NCBI RefSeq assembly: GCF_029338335.1
Contig: NZ_CP119799.1
Strand: one strand, 5' to 3'
Length of the DNA: 64,000 bases
DNA from: Halomontanus rarus
GTDB taxonomy: Archaea > Halobacteriota > Halobacteria > Halobacteriales > Natrialbaceae
Part shown: one piece after another, positions 8,176-18,370 of the stretch
Position numbering within the stretch: the first letter of the stretch is position 1
Layout: every line of letters begins with the position of its first letter
Notes under the pieces: model-generated
What the model saw: only the letters and a program-made list of their open reading frames with translations
Databases searched by the model: none
Told to the model about the DNA's origin: nothing
Program-made: the position numbers and the translations under genes

Positions 8176-8486
8176 TTACAGCGCGAGGCCAATTCCCGCG
8201 TCGTCACAGAGTCGCTGCATCACTCGTCGAGCGCGGACTGTCGAGATTGACGGCGGTGGCACCTCGTATTCGCGAAGCAGTTCGTCGACGTCGGTGTTCG
8301 AGAGGAGCGTCTCGATCATCGATTTAGAGTGGTCGCCCTCGAGGCCATCCCGAAGACACCTGTACTTCGACGGGACGTGATCGCTCGGAAACACCGGCCA
8401 CTCGTCCGTCGGCGGCTCGAGAACCTCGTACCATCGCGAAAGAGCCGCTCGAGTGCCGAGAAGAGAGGTGAACGAGTCCGCAGTTA
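8176..8486 (-). pseudogene. Tyrosine recombinase (integrase) fragment, middle part
   Basis: About 100 residues are open on the minus strand, from RAALSRWYEVLEPP through EYEVPPPSIST to MQRLCDDAGIGLAL. The last part matches the start of the integrase tail at 30123-30424 (MPPPSISTAGARRVMQRLCE). The catalytic box II (HxxR) and the tyrosine are absent, so this is an inactive relic. It is cut on its 5' side by the IS630-type element that begins at 8487. Confidence 0.65.
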
Positions 8487-9541
8487 TAGTAACCGCTAGA
8501 ATTATTTACTCGTAGAGAGTTGTACCAGACAGTGGATCACCTCGACGAGATCTCAGTCGAAGAGTTGCAAGATGCTCTCGACAACGTGGACGGAAAGAAG
8601 CCAACACAACGGCTCTTAGCCGCAATTGCGTACAAAAACGGCGTTACGCAGACTGAACTAGCCGAGTGGTACGGCGTGCAGCGACGGACGATCTATAGCT
8701 GGCTCAAGCGACTCGATACTGATGAGTCGCTTGAGCAGGCCGTTACTGATGCTCATCGATCCGGGAGAAAGCGAAAACTCTCGGAAAAAGAGCAAGAACA
8801 GTTCGAAGCAACTGTCCACGGGTCTCCTGAGGAAGTTGGGCTCGACGCGCCAGCGTGGACGCCGGCGCACGTCCAGCAGTATCTTGAGGAAACCTACGAT
8901 GTCGAGTACTCAATCCCGAGTTGCCGGCGGTTGCTCAAAGAAGCGGGATTGAGCTTCCAAAAACCACACCGCATAGCCGCCGAATCCGATGTTGACGAGC
9001 AAGAAACATTCCGCGAAGAGTTCAAAAAAAACGGCGGGAGATGGACGCCACAGTAGTCTGTCAATCAAACCAAGAAATCCGTGCAAGTTGAGCCGTGTAC
9101 CGCGTGGTTTCCCCACGGCACGCGGCCGGCGGTCGAATTATTTGGTCAACGCGACTGGACGTGTCTCTTAGGCGCGATCACCGAAGACAGTGATCGCTTT
9201 TTCGCTCGATTCGAAGAGTACGTAACCGCCGAACATGCCAAACATTTCATTATTGCATTATGCAAAGAGTTCGAAGATGATCTGCTCATTGTGCTGGATG
9301 GGACGCCGTATTTCCAGGCGTCGGTTGTCACGGACCTGGCGGCCCGTGACGGCCTCGCCTTCGTTACGTTACCGGCGTATTCGCCAGAGCTAAATCCTGT
9401 CGAGGAGTGCTGGAGACAACTCCAAGCTACTCTTACCAACCGCTTCTTTGAGTCACTCGACGATCTTACAACAGCGATTGATACAGCTATTGACCAGCTC
9501 TCTATACCAGAGGTGAGTAATCATTTCTAACTTCTACTATA
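8487..9541 (+). mobile_element. IS630-family insertion sequence
   Basis: The element is about 1,055 bp. Its left end TATAGTAACCGCTAGAATT (from 8487) is mirrored at the right by TTCTAACTTCTACTATA (9525-9541). Flanking TA dinucleotides fit the TA target preference of IS630/Tc1-type elements. It encodes a disrupted DDE transposase and interrupts an integrase relic. An inverted fragment of a related copy follows at once. Confidence 0.75.
8532..9530 (+). pseudogene. IS630-type transposase, internally frameshifted
   Basis: The N-terminal part (from GTG 8532, VDHLDEISVEEL) has a helix-turn-helix (TQTELAEWYGVQRRTIYSWL). The C-terminal part has the DDE segment: GQRDWTCLLGAI, then DGTPYF, then LPAYSPELNPVEECW with its Glu. 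Between about 9024 and 9065 the frame shifts twice. After an A8 run at 9024-9031 the homologous peptide (GEMDATVVC) is in another frame, and it returns to the first frame before NQTKKSVQVE. A TAG at 9054-9056 closes the first frame. No single slippage event restores the product, so it is probably inactive. The related inverted copy has ATG where this copy has GTG. Confidence 0.8.
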
Positions 9542-9715
9542 GTTCAGTCTGTGTGAAACCGTTTTTGTACGCTATTGCGGCTAAGAGCCGTTGTGTCGGC
9601 TTCTTTCCGTCCACGTTGTTGAGGGCATCTTGTAATTCCTCAACAGAGATTTCGCCGAGGTGATCCATCACACTCAACAACGATATCTGAGTGGAAAATT
9701 CTAACGGTTACTATA
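9540..9715 (-). mobile_element. Inverted 5' fragment of a second IS630 copy
   Basis: This segment is the reverse complement of about the first 160-180 bp of the adjacent element: it carries the start ATGGATCACCTCG and the peptide encoding DGKKPTQRLLAA in reverse, and ends with GGTTACTATA, the mirror of the left end at 8487. It diverges enough to come from a related but non-identical copy. The compound 8487-9715 therefore has matching outer ends. Confidence 0.75.
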
Positions 9716-10107
9716 GTTGTCAGCCTTTGCCACCCCATTCCTTCATTCATGCGTGGGAACTTAGCAGGCTTTCATCCCATCAGTGCCCTTGATGTATGTC
9801 GTTTATAACATCAAGCGAGCCGTGAACCAGTGAATTCCACCGCTTTATGGCGATTCAATATAGCCGTTTGGACCGGCTCCATCTTCTCGACGACAGTCCC
9901 GATCTAATTGTCTAATTTACATTTATCCATTGTCGTCGATCCATGTATCCGTCCCGAACTCGAGGTCAATCACGGGTTCCAACCATCTTTGTCGGGCTTG
10001 CGGATTATCGCTCTCATTGTTACGGCTCTACTATGTACGATAAAATGAGCGGTTCACTTGAAGATTACAAACGTATGATTGTAATCCATGAGGTGGGGTT
10101 AACGCTC
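9716..10107. other. Gene-free stretch
   Basis: I see no supported gene, RNA or clear repeat. The open frame on the plus strand at 9943-10344 runs antisense into the IclR gene and is not credible. Confidence 0.5.
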
Positions 10108-10869
10108 TCACGCGTATCTGAGTTTGATACGGATCGTCTCCGAAATATTCTGAATGCGCTCCGGAATCGTTTTCTCGAATCGGTCACCGGACATTCGACT
10201 GACCGGAGCTTCGATACTGATCGCTGCATTCGGGCGGTTTCCTTCGCGTGGCAGTGGTGCAGCGATACCACGAATTCCTTCCAGACGTTCCTGACGGTCG
10301 TAAGCGTACCCGTCTGCTTCGATCTGCTGCAGCTCCGCGAGTAATTCGTCGCGCGATGTGATCGTGTTCGGCCCGTTCTGTGGTAGCCCTCGGCGGTCGA
10401 TGATCTCCCGAATCCGTTCTTCGGACATTTGAGAGAGAATCGCCTTCCCAGCTGCCGACGAGTGACAGTGAAGGCGAACGCCCGTGAAAGTATCCGTCTC
10501 TATTGCTTCTTCACCCTTTGCAATGTAGAGGTGTGTGACGAGACCGTGATCGGGAATGCAGAGGCTGACTTTATCACCGAACTCGTCTGCAAGTTGGTCA
10601 ATTTTGGGCCTCGAATATCTGAATAACCGAGTCTGATTTCGCTGATAGCCGCCGTTTTCCAGAAATCGGTATCCGAGGCCGTATTCCGTCCCTCGTTTTA
10701 CAACGTATTCGCATTCGTGAAGGGTACTAAGGTGACTGTGAACGGTGCTCACGGGAAGATCGAGTTTTCCTGCTAACTCCGAAACCCCGATCAAACCGTC
10801 CGATTCCCGAAGTGTATCTACGATACGGAACGTTGTCCGGACGGCGTTGATCCCGTCTTGATCAGGCAT
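10108..10869 (-). CDS. IclR-family transcriptional regulator
   Basis: A 253-residue regulator with an N-terminal winged helix-turn-helix (about residues 8-60, including GVSELAGKLDLPVSTVHSHL) and a C-terminal IclR effector-binding domain (about 75-250) with SSAAGKAILSQM and GIRGIAAPL. Haloarchaeal IclR proteins commonly control sugar catabolism, either repressing or activating genes according to a pathway metabolite. It lies at the left border of the carbohydrate locus (11-30 kb) and reads away from it, with about 500 bp of gene-free DNA between. The local oxidoreductase, isomerase and transporter genes are the likely targets. Confidence 0.9.
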   Translation of the reverse strand: MPDQDGINAVRTTFRIVDTLRESDGLIGVSELAGKLDLPVSTVHSHLSTLHECEYVVKRGTEYGLGYRFLENGGYQRNQTRLFRYSRPKIDQLADEFGDKVSLCIPDHGLVTHLYIAKGEEAIETDTFTGVRLHCHSSAAGKAILSQMSEERIREIIDRRGLPQNGPNTITSRDELLAELQQIEADGYAYDRQERLEGIRGIAAPLPREGNRPNAAISIEAPVSRMSGDRFEKTIPERIQNISETIRIKLRYA

Positions 10870-11369
10870 AGTATACTCACTTTAGCTTGCGGTGATAGAG
10901 TTTTCGATATCATTGAAAATCCCGTTTAAACCGTTCCTCTCTGAGGGTGAGTAGGTATTTTCCCATCTATATCGTCTCTACCTCCCGATTCACGATAGCA
11001 TCTCCCCAGTGGTGTTTAATAGTAGATATATTTGTGTGGTCCGTGACTCCCTTTCCTCGGGTGATTTGTTATATACGTGATGAACTAACGTGGATATATG
11101 TGGCGAGAACGATCCGACGCAGTCGGAAAATATTTCGATGTAATTAGCTCTCCGCTCTTCGCTCCAAAATCTTTCCGACATCAGTGAAACACGTCGTATC
11201 GTATCCGACAGGAGTGAATCTGACACTCACATCGATATAAGTCGCCGTAGTGCTGCGATGTGACTGTACAGATAAGGGTCAACACTAGGAGTTGACTCAA
11301 TTGAGAACGACGGGAAAACACTGAACAGAACTCTCAGTTCGCGTGGTCGACTGGCCGTACCCGTTCGAC
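10870..11369. other. Intergenic region upstream of the IclR gene
   Basis: A 500-bp AT-rich stretch between the start of the IclR gene and the end of the oxidoreductase gene. It should contain the IclR promoter. I see no convincing gene; small open frames here have unlikely composition. Confidence 0.45.
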
Positions 11370-12464
11370 TCAGTCGTCACTCGGTTTCGGATTCAACTCG
11401 CCCGACTCGAGCATCGACTCGAGCGGATTATCCGTAATGTTCAGGGGAAAATCTACTCGACCCCGCCGGCGGGCCGATTCCCAGGCGCCGAAGATCAGTT
11501 CGGTCGAACGCAGCGCATTTCGACCGCTCAATTCCGGTTCGACTCCGTCGACGAGTGCCGTTACGACGTGTTCGATTGCGGCCTGCTGGAAGCCGGGACC
11601 GTGGACGTTTACGTCGCCGGTTTCGATCGTCTCCCACGATTCCGCACCGGACCGATTGATTCGGAGCGTCGGTCCGTCACCGCTCCCACAAAAACCGACT
11701 CCGATTTCGATACACCCGTCCGTCCCGATCAAGCGGTGATGACAATTGATGGCCTCCGCAGCGGTGCCAACGCCCGTCGCGCCGTATCCGAAGACGCCGT
11801 TCTCGTACTTCCACTGGACGATTGCCTCGTTCGTATTGTGGGCGCCGAATACGATGTTCTCTTTGCTATAGTCGATCTGGCTCATCACCCACTCGATATC
11901 GCATTCGTCGTTGTAGTAATTGCAGAGGTCGAACGAGTGCGTTCCGTAGTCGAAGAGGTTCGCCGCTGCAAATTCGACGCGCGTGAGTTCGCCGATGTCG
12001 CCTCGTTCCAACAGTCGTTTTGCCTCCCTGAACGGCTGCCCGAACCGCCGTTGGTGATTGAACGTCAGCTGTACGTCAGCGTCGTTCGCAGCGTCGACCA
12101 GCTCCACGCAACTGTTCCAGTCGTCCGCCATCGGCTTTTCACAGTGGACCGCGTCGACGACACCGCTACGAATACAACCCAGCACGATTTCAGCGTGTAT
12201 GGCCGGTGGAACGGTCACGCTGACGATATCCGGCTGAATTTCCTGAAGCATCTGTTCGTAGTCCTCGTAGACGCGTTCACTGGGAATATCGTACGTCGCG
12301 GCGAACTCCTCCGCGTTTTCTCGAACGATATCTGCGCACGAATCGAGCGAACAGTGGTTGATTGTTTCGTACGCATCGGCGTGTTTGTACGCCATCGCGA
12401 ACCCGGTTGCGTCCTCTCCATCCAATTTTCCCGTTCCGACGAATGCAACACTCTGCGTTGTCAT
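11370..12464 (-). CDS. Gfo/Idh/MocA-family NAD(P)-dependent oxidoreductase
   Basis: A 364-residue sugar dehydrogenase-type protein. The N-terminal Rossmann fold starts with VAFVGTGKLDGED. The dinucleotide site is followed by the family motif HCEKPMADD at about residues 108-115, and the C-terminal substrate domain includes FDYGTHSFDLCNYY. Members oxidise or reduce sugars, inositols and their derivatives with NAD(P). It is divergent from the sugar isomerase gene at 12648, with a shared 183-bp promoter region. A C-terminal remnant of a paralogue sits at 28265-28468 next to a paralogous sulfatase, so an oxidoreductase-sulfatase pair appears to have been duplicated. The substrate is not determined. 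Confidence 0.9.
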   Translation of the reverse strand: MTTQSVAFVGTGKLDGEDATGFAMAYKHADAYETINHCSLDSCADIVRENAEEFAATYDIPSERVYEDYEQMLQEIQPDIVSVTVPPAIHAEIVLGCIRSGVVDAVHCEKPMADDWNSCVELVDAANDADVQLTFNHQRRFGQPFREAKRLLERGDIGELTRVEFAAANLFDYGTHSFDLCNYYNDECDIEWVMSQIDYSKENIVFGAHNTNEAIVQWKYENGVFGYGATGVGTAAEAINCHHRLIGTDGCIEIGVGFCGSGDGPTLRINRSGAESWETIETGDVNVHGPGFQQAAIEHVVTALVDGVEPELSGRNALRSTELIFGAWESARRRGRVDFPLNITDNPLESMLESGELNPKPSDD

Positions 12465-12647
12465 TAGGTCTTCTCACTGAAGCCAGTCCGAGAGAATACA
12501 TTTAGCTCTTTTGTTCGTCCGATAGTCTTCGTTTACGGTCGATCCCCCGTTTTCGCACACGTCCTTTCGACAATCGTGTGGACACGGACTGCTGATCCCG
12601 TTCTCGAGGACATCAAGTATATGTAGACGGTAGTGTTCGGCTATTGC

Positions 12648-13394
12648 ATGGTTCGAACTGCAATAATTCCGGGATTCGCAGACGACGATCCGATCCAGTC
12701 CAACATCGAGCGCATCGATGACGGCGTGTACGCTGGTGTGGAAACCGGAGTTTCGTTAGCGCTGTCCGATGTCCTTTCTGACTCCCTCGCGGAGACCGAG
12801 CTGACGGTTCCGAGTATTATGACCGGGTTCGAGGCCGTTCGAGGCCCGTCACAGGAGTTGCTAAACGCCTGTGACGCCGTCGACTGTCACCGAGTCGTAC
12901 TCGGATATCTCCCCGAATCGCACTTCGTGTCGCCCGACGTGGCCAGCGAGACGGCTAGAACATTGTCCGAGTGCGTTGACGAGCTGGCGGCCCACGGCAT
13001 CACGCTCTGCTATCACAATCACGACCACGAGTTCGTCGATTTCGACGACCGAACGGCGTTCGAGACGTTCGTAGACCGTCTCGACAACCGAATTCAGTTC
13101 GAAGTCGACGTCGCCTGGGTCGGTGTGGGCGGTGAATCTCCCGCCGAATTCATCGAGACGTACGGAGATCGCATTCCGTCGATCCACCTCAAGGACATGG
13201 ACTTCGAGAGGGAAGCGTTCGTCCCGCTCGGCGAGGGGGATCTCGATTTGAACGGCGTGATCGAGGCCGCCATCGAACAGGACGTTGATTGGCTCATCTA
13301 CGAGGACGAAAGAGAGTGCCCCGTTCGCGACAAGATCGATCACGGGTCCGCAGTACTCGAGGAGTACGCTTCTCGAGACGAGGTAATTCTGTAA
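12648..13394 (+). CDS. Sugar phosphate isomerase/epimerase (AP endonuclease-2 TIM barrel)
   Basis: A 248-residue TIM-barrel protein of the xylose isomerase-like/IolE group. The ATG at 12648 (MVRTAIIPGF) is preferred to the upstream start. Metal-binding signatures are CYHNHDHEF (about residues 125-133), VDVAWVG and HLKDMDFE. Such enzymes isomerise or epimerise keto-sugars or dehydrate inosose. A TATA-like AAGTATATGT lies about 30 bp upstream. It shares about 40% identity by eye with the protein at 15151-15900, with the same metal motifs in the same order, so the two may act on epimeric substrates in one pathway. Confidence 0.86.
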   Translation: MVRTAIIPGFADDDPIQSNIERIDDGVYAGVETGVSLALSDVLSDSLAETELTVPSIMTGFEAVRGPSQELLNACDAVDCHRVVLGYLPESHFVSPDVASETARTLSECVDELAAHGITLCYHNHDHEFVDFDDRTAFETFVDRLDNRIQFEVDVAWVGVGGESPAEFIETYGDRIPSIHLKDMDFEREAFVPLGEGDLDLNGVIEAAIEQDVDWLIYEDERECPVRDKIDHGSAVLEEYASRDEVIL

Positions 13395-13449
13395 CGGTCT
13401 GAGTTGGCCACTTACACTTTCAAGAGACAGCTTCCGTTCTCGACGCTAC

Positions 13450-14972
13450 TCAGCCGAGATAACGGAGCGTCTCGATCTGTGTCGTGATTTCGTCTTCGTC
13501 TCTCACCGTTCGAGCGTGTTCGTCACGTCCCGTTTCGTCGAGGCGGTCCGCGTACTCCTCGCGGGAACCTCGCTGATAATAAGGCAGTCCTTCGCGTATT
13601 ACTTCCAACAGCGGATCCGCGAGTTCGCGCGGCGTTTCCGGGATGCCGCCGGCCTCACCGGTCGCGTTCTCGATCATTCGATCGGTGTGCCACCGTTGGA
13701 GTAAGGACAGGCCGCGTTCGACGACCGCAGGTTCCGATTCGGCGAGGTTCGTCGTCTCGTGCGGATCCTCGGCGAGGTCGAACAACGCGAGCGGTTCGAT
13801 CTCCCGCCAGCCGTCATGGTACGTCTGCAAGAGGAGCCAATCGTCCCACCGAACTGCCCGCTGACACGTCCACGTCCCTTGGCTGAACACGAGGACTTCG
13901 CGACCAACGTCGTCACCGTTGATCAGCGAAGTGGCGAACGAACGCCCGTCCCAGCCCGTCGGGACGTCGCCGTTAATCAGTTCGGTGATCGTCGGTGGTA
14001 AGTCGAGGTTGTAGTGAAGGCCGTCATCGATACCCGGTTCGATTTCGGGACCGGCAACGATCAGCGGAATACGACACGTCCACTCGTCGGCCAACTGGTG
14101 GTCGCCGTAGACGTTGAGTTCGCCCTGATTTTCGCCGTGGTCAGCCGAGATGATAATCAGCGTCTCGTCACGGATTCCCTTCTCTTCTAAGAGGTCAAGA
14201 AGTTTCCCGACGTACTCGTCCGCGTAGCGAATACCGACATCGTATCCGTCGATCCACCGTTCGAAGTCCTCCCGATCGCGAATTTCGTCCGGCGTCCGCG
14301 GTGGGCTGTCGAACGCGACACCGGTCATGTGATCGTGGTGAAGGTCTTGTGCGCTGTGTGGACCGTAACTCCGCCGGTGCTCTTCTATCAGGTCGTCAGT
14401 CAGCCATTCCGGAGCAGGCTCGTTCTCGAAGGGATTGCCGTACTCTTCTGGTGTGTCGTAATCGGTATGAGGATCCCAGAAGTTGACGTGGAGGTACCAA
14501 TCGTCCTCGTCAGCGTGTCCCTCGAGCCACTGCTCCGCGTACGGGTACACGACATCGGCGCGTTCGTTACCACTCCCTTTCGTATCGTGCCATTCGTTGA
14601 ATCCGTCTAGCACGTGCCACGCCGCGTGGCGTTGTGGGAATGGACTAATAAACGCTGTGTGGTACCCCTCTTGTCTGAGCGCCGTCATCCACGTACGGTA
14701 CTCGTCTCGATTCCCCTCCTCGCGCACTTTGCCCTGTGGTCGAATATCTGCAGCGACCCCGCCGTGATTGACGACGCCGGTGTGAATGCCGAAGCGACCA
14801 CTGAATAGCGCCGTTCGGGAAGGCAAACAGGGGAGTCCGATGCGTAATAGTTCGTGAACAGTCGCCCGTCTTCGGCGATTCGGTCGATATTCGGCGATGT
14901 ATTCCGATGATAGCCGTAACATCCGAGATGGTCCGGACGGAGCGAGTCGATGTCGATGTACAGGATTCGCAT
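13450..14972 (-). pseudogene. Sulfatase with a single-base frameshift at the active site
   Basis: The true start is the ATG at 14972 (MRILYIDIDS, as in the paralogue at 28193). The N-terminal frame runs to TNYYASDSP and the remainder (CLPSRTALFSGRFG to the end) lies in another frame. One G is missing from the run at 14830-14833 on the plus strand; one more base would restore SDSPCLPSRTALF, the alkaline-phosphatase-fold sulfatase active site (Cys-x-Pro-Ser-Arg, Cys converted to formylglycine). The rest looks intact, with SADHGENQGELNVYGDHQ as metal ligands. Either the gene was recently inactivated or this is a sequencing error. It would hydrolyse sulfate esters, probably on a sugar. Confidence 0.85.
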
Positions 14973-15150
14973 ACATCAGTCATGGCCGTGGATCGTGATT
15001 TATATCTTTTATCAACCAACGTATCAGAAGGGTCTCGGGACGTTCCGAAACCAATAGTTTCGGCGCCACGAGCACGAAATTCGACCACTAATCGATGGAA
15101 CCATGTCGTCCTTTTGTCGGCTATGGGATACCGTTCGTCCGCGTCGACCG

Positions 15151-15900
15151 TTACTGGGAGAGGTTAGTCTGTTTGAATTTGTGTAGTTTAGAAGCGCCCG
15201 TGACGACGGATTCGACCGGATCCTTCGGGTTTTCGTGTTCGTAGATGAGCCAATCGACACCTGCTTCGATTGCAGTTCGTGCCGCTCGTTCGATATCGAG
15301 GTCTCCGTCGCCGAGATTGACGAACTGTTCCGTCTCGAAGTTCATATCTTTGAGGTGAACCGACGCCGCCTGCGTCCCTACTTCTTCGATGACGGCGTAC
15401 GGGTCTGTCCCGGCGACGCCGATCCACCCGAGGTCGAGTTCGAACATGACTGATTCGTTGACTTCTTCTCGAAGGAGGTCGAAGTGCGTTCGATCACCGA
15501 GACTGTCGAATTCGTGACGGTGCACGTGGTACAGAAATTGCAGTCCATGCTTCTCGAATCGAGTTCCGTACGTGGAAAGAAGATCGGCTGTTTCTCCGGT
15601 CGTCTGAGCCGATTCGTAGTACGACTCGTCTAAATAGCCGAGAACGACAGTGTCGCAGTCGAGGATCTCACACGTAGTAACGATCTTGTCGATCGATCCG
15701 TCGAGATCGTCGATTCCAATCGAGAGTCCAGCGACCTCGAGAGCAGTTTCTCGAATTGTCTTTACCGTTTCGTCGGAAGGGATACCGTCGAACACGATTT
15801 CGATGCCGTCGACGGTTGTTTCCGCTGCAATTTCGACCTTTGTCGCGTCCGAGACGTCGAACCCATCGAGCGTGTACAGTTGAATCGCCGTTTTGACCAT
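15151..15900 (-). CDS. Sugar phosphate isomerase/epimerase, second copy
   Basis: A 249-residue TIM-barrel protein from the ATG at 15900 (MVKTAIQLYT). It carries the metal-site motifs LYHVHRHEF, LDLGWIGVAG and HLKDMNFE in the same order as the protein at 12648-13394. The C-terminal VDWLIYEHEN matches VDWLIYEDER there. Families with this fold include hydroxypyruvate isomerase, L-ribulose 3-epimerase and inosose dehydratase. Sitting between a sulfatase and the ABC transporter operon, it probably works on the imported sugar after desulfation. Confidence 0.86.
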   Translation of the reverse strand: MVKTAIQLYTLDGFDVSDATKVEIAAETTVDGIEIVFDGIPSDETVKTIRETALEVAGLSIGIDDLDGSIDKIVTTCEILDCDTVVLGYLDESYYESAQTTGETADLLSTYGTRFEKHGLQFLYHVHRHEFDSLGDRTHFDLLREEVNESVMFELDLGWIGVAGTDPYAVIEEVGTQAASVHLKDMNFETEQFVNLGDGDLDIERAARTAIEAGVDWLIYEHENPKDPVESVVTGASKLHKFKQTNLSQ

Positions 15901-16045
15901 AAACACTATCCTTCGACCCGACTCATAGACGTTTTGGTTGTTTCTGAAGTAGTCGGGGAATTCAATCTCAATGTGTGAAAACGAACGCTGCTGAATCGGT
16001 CTCTATGGAACTGACCGTCGGACTTAATTCGGACCGTTTCAACGA

Positions 16046-16315
16046 TTACTCGTCTCCTCGTCTCGATCGCTGTCGTCGATTTTTCAGTTCGTAGCGCTGA
16101 CACCGAAACAGAACGAATGCTGAGAGTACGAGTCCGACACCGACGATCGCGAGATCGACGTAGATGATCGCCTCTGTATAGGGATCAGCCGAACTGAGCC
16201 ACACGGAAATAACGAGCAATAGCGACAGAAGGATTTCGATACCGAGAAGCGCGAACCAGATTTGTTTATACGCACATACGACCGGCCAGAACCGGTCCGA
16301 AAACGATTCTGTCAT
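16046..16315 (-). CDS. Small two-helix membrane protein
   Basis: An 89-residue protein with two strongly hydrophobic segments (about residues 19-41 and 48-70) and a very basic tail (RRQRSRRGDE). The topology is like that of the 68-residue protein at 46706-46912, which also sits beside sugar genes, although the sequences are not clearly related. No function is known. It diverges from the ABC transporter operon starting at 16553. Confidence 0.55.
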   Translation of the reverse strand: MTESFSDRFWPVVCAYKQIWFALLGIEILLSLLLVISVWLSSADPYTEAIIYVDLAIVGVGLVLSAFVLFRCQRYELKNRRQRSRRGDE

Positions 16316-16522
16316 CTACTGAAGGAAGGCAACAGGGTCACAAGGATGTTGGCATTTCCGAACCGACCGTGTCGATGTCTGTGGCGTCGTTACAATGTAT
16401 CGCTTCCTCTTCCGTCTATTCCAGTCGTATAATGGTCCATGTTGGGTTATATCGCACACGTTTCGATAGATATATCGCCGATATCCTTATTAATATAATC
16501 CTGTATAATGTGAAGGGGAATC

Positions 16523-16530
16523 TTTATATA
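16523..16530 (+). promoter_or_regulatory. TATA box of the first ABC transporter operon
   Basis: TTTATATA lies 23-30 bp before the ATG at 16553, placing transcription start almost at the start codon (leaderless mRNA). Confidence 0.6.
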
Positions 16531-16552
16531 TTGAATTCTTCTTGGTCGATGT

Positions 16553-18370
16553 ATGCGACAGAGGCACGAACAGACAGCAAGTAGTGTAGACTCACAGCGT
16601 CGTCGACGAATCCTGCAGTCGACGGGTCTCGTTGGAACTGCTGCACTCGCCGGCTGTATCGGTGGAAACAGATCGGACGACGAAAACGAAACTGTCACCC
16701 TCGAGGACGGCGAGTACATCGATCAGCCCTTCGTCAGTGCGCAGGGAACACCGATCGAGAACCTCCAGTTCAACTCGTACAACAATAACAACCTCATGAA
16801 TAATACCGTCCTCTTCGATAGACTCGTGTACTATCAGAAGGACGTCGACGAGTTCCAGCCAGGTGTCATAACGGACTGGCAAGTCGAAGACGAGAAGGTA
16901 ACTCTCGACGTCCGCGAGGGTGTTCCGTGGCACGACGGAGGCGAGGTGACTGCAGCGGACGTCGTTCGAAAACTCAAGCTCAACGTTTACACGGGCGGTC
17001 CGCTCGGGAATTACGTTTCAGCGGATACAATCATTGCTGCAGACGACAGAACCGTCGAATTGGGTCTCGACCGACCGATCTCCGAAGAGATCATCCTCAG
17101 TAATATCGTCGGTCTCACTCTCGACGTTCCCGAGGAACACTTCCAGCCGTTTTTGGACGACTTCGAAGACGGCGGTGACGGTGTCAACGAGGACGGGGAG
17201 GACCTCACCACGTACGAACTCGCCGAGCCGAACGGTACCGGCCCGTTCGCGTTCAGTGAACGGACGGAACAGGAACTGGTCCTCCAAATTGTCGAGGATC
17301 ACCCCGACGCCGAGAACATCAATTTCCCGGAGTACCACTTCCAGTACATGTCTGACAACCAGAGTCAGTGGCAGGCTCTCGAGAGCGGGACCATCGATGG
17401 TGTGCCAATTTTGTTCGCGCCGCCGAACATCGTCAACGGATTCCCGGACAGCGTACGAGAATATCAGATCACGCCAAACTGGGGCGTCTCGATTACGTGG
17501 AACCACGACCACAAACACTTCAGCCAACGCAAAGTGCGTCAGGCGATCGCTCACATCGTCAACCGTGAGGAAGTCGCGAATAACTCCGGTCCACGAACGA
17601 AGTATCCGGTCGATATCCCGACCGGGATCGTCGGAAATATCGACACCGGTGGTGAGACGCTCCCGGCGAACGAGTGGCTCGGGGACAACGTCGACGCATA
17701 CGAATCCTATCAGGGACAGAACGAAGACGTCGCGACCGAACTTCTCGAGAGCGCGGGATTCCAGCGCGACGATGGGACGTGGTACGACGGAGACGGAGAC
17801 GTTCTCGAATTCTCGGTGAAAGCGCCGGGTGGCTGGAGCGATTACGTCGACGCGATTCAGACGTTTAACCAGCACCTCAACGACTTCGGAATAGAGGCCG
17901 AATTCGTCGCTCGAGATCAGAGTGTGTACTTCGGGGAAGATCTCTTCGGTGACGCGGGATTCGACGTCGCCATGTTCCAGTGGACGACGGGATACGCATA
18001 TCCGTACTTCAATTACCAGTTCCTCTTCGACAGTTCCGAACAGAAGGAAGTCAGACGCTATCCCGACGAGATCGAACTTCCGCCGGTGGGAGAACCCGAC
18101 GGAGAAACCGAGACGTACGTCCCCGCCGAAGACGTCGAGAAACTCGCCACGGTAGAACAAGGAAGCGACGAAGAACGAGAACTCGTCCAGCAGCTGGCGT
18201 GGGCTTTCAACTACGATCTCCCAGCGCTGCCGCTTCAGGAGACGGTTGATCAATCGTTCCTCGTGACCGACGGCTGGGAGGCGGTTACGTCGGACGACTC
18301 CGATGCGCACATCGATTGGCCGGTCACCTACCTCCCACGCGTCGGCAAACTCACGGCGAAAGAAGACTGA
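16553..18370 (+). CDS. ABC transporter substrate-binding lipoprotein, family 5
   Basis: A 605-residue extracellular solute-binding protein of the peptide/nickel/oligosaccharide class (SBP_bac_5). The N-terminus has a twin-arginine stretch (RRRR, residues 16-19) and a lipobox LAGC with Cys35, so it is probably a Tat-exported, membrane-anchored lipoprotein. Later hallmarks are VREGVPWHDGGEVTAADV and RQAIAHIVNREEVA. Family members bind peptides or oligosaccharides. The neighbourhood of glycosidases and sugar isomerases points to oligosaccharides. It is the first gene of a tightly packed five-gene operon, and is similar in type to the protein at 61121-62926. Confidence 0.93.
   Translation: MRQRHEQTASSVDSQRRRRILQSTGLVGTAALAGCIGGNRSDDENETVTLEDGEYIDQPFVSAQGTPIENLQFNSYNNNNLMNNTVLFDRLVYYQKDVDEFQPGVITDWQVEDEKVTLDVREGVPWHDGGEVTAADVVRKLKLNVYTGGPLGNYVSADTIIAADDRTVELGLDRPISEEIILSNIVGLTLDVPEEHFQPFLDDFEDGGDGVNEDGEDLTTYELAEPNGTGPFAFSERTEQELVLQIVEDHPDAENINFPEYHFQYMSDNQSQWQALESGTIDGVPILFAPPNIVNGFPDSVREYQITPNWGVSITWNHDHKHFSQRKVRQAIAHIVNREEVANNSGPRTKYPVDIPTGIVGNIDTGGETLPANEWLGDNVDAYESYQGQNEDVATELLESAGFQRDDGTWYDGDGDVLEFSVKAPGGWSDYVDAIQTFNQHLNDFGIEAEFVARDQSVYFGEDLFGDAGFDVAMFQWTTGYAYPYFNYQFLFDSSEQKEVRRYPDEIELPPVGEPDGETETYVPAEDVEKLATVEQGSDEERELVQQLAWAFNYDLPALPLQETVDQSFLVTDGWEAVTSDDSDAHIDWPVTYLPRVGKLTAKED

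Noticed and set aside
9024..9056. Programmed frameshift at the A8 run in the IS630 transposase
   Set aside because: A single slip does not restore the product because a second compensating shift is needed before about 9065.
9720..9900. Possible TnpB-type element or guide RNA relic
   Set aside because: Only a vague resemblance of the minus-strand text; no TnpB peptide or defined end could be found.
11343..12467. 374-residue plus-strand frame opposite the Gfo/Idh/MocA gene
   Set aside because: Antisense shadow; the minus-strand protein has Rossmann and EKP motifs.
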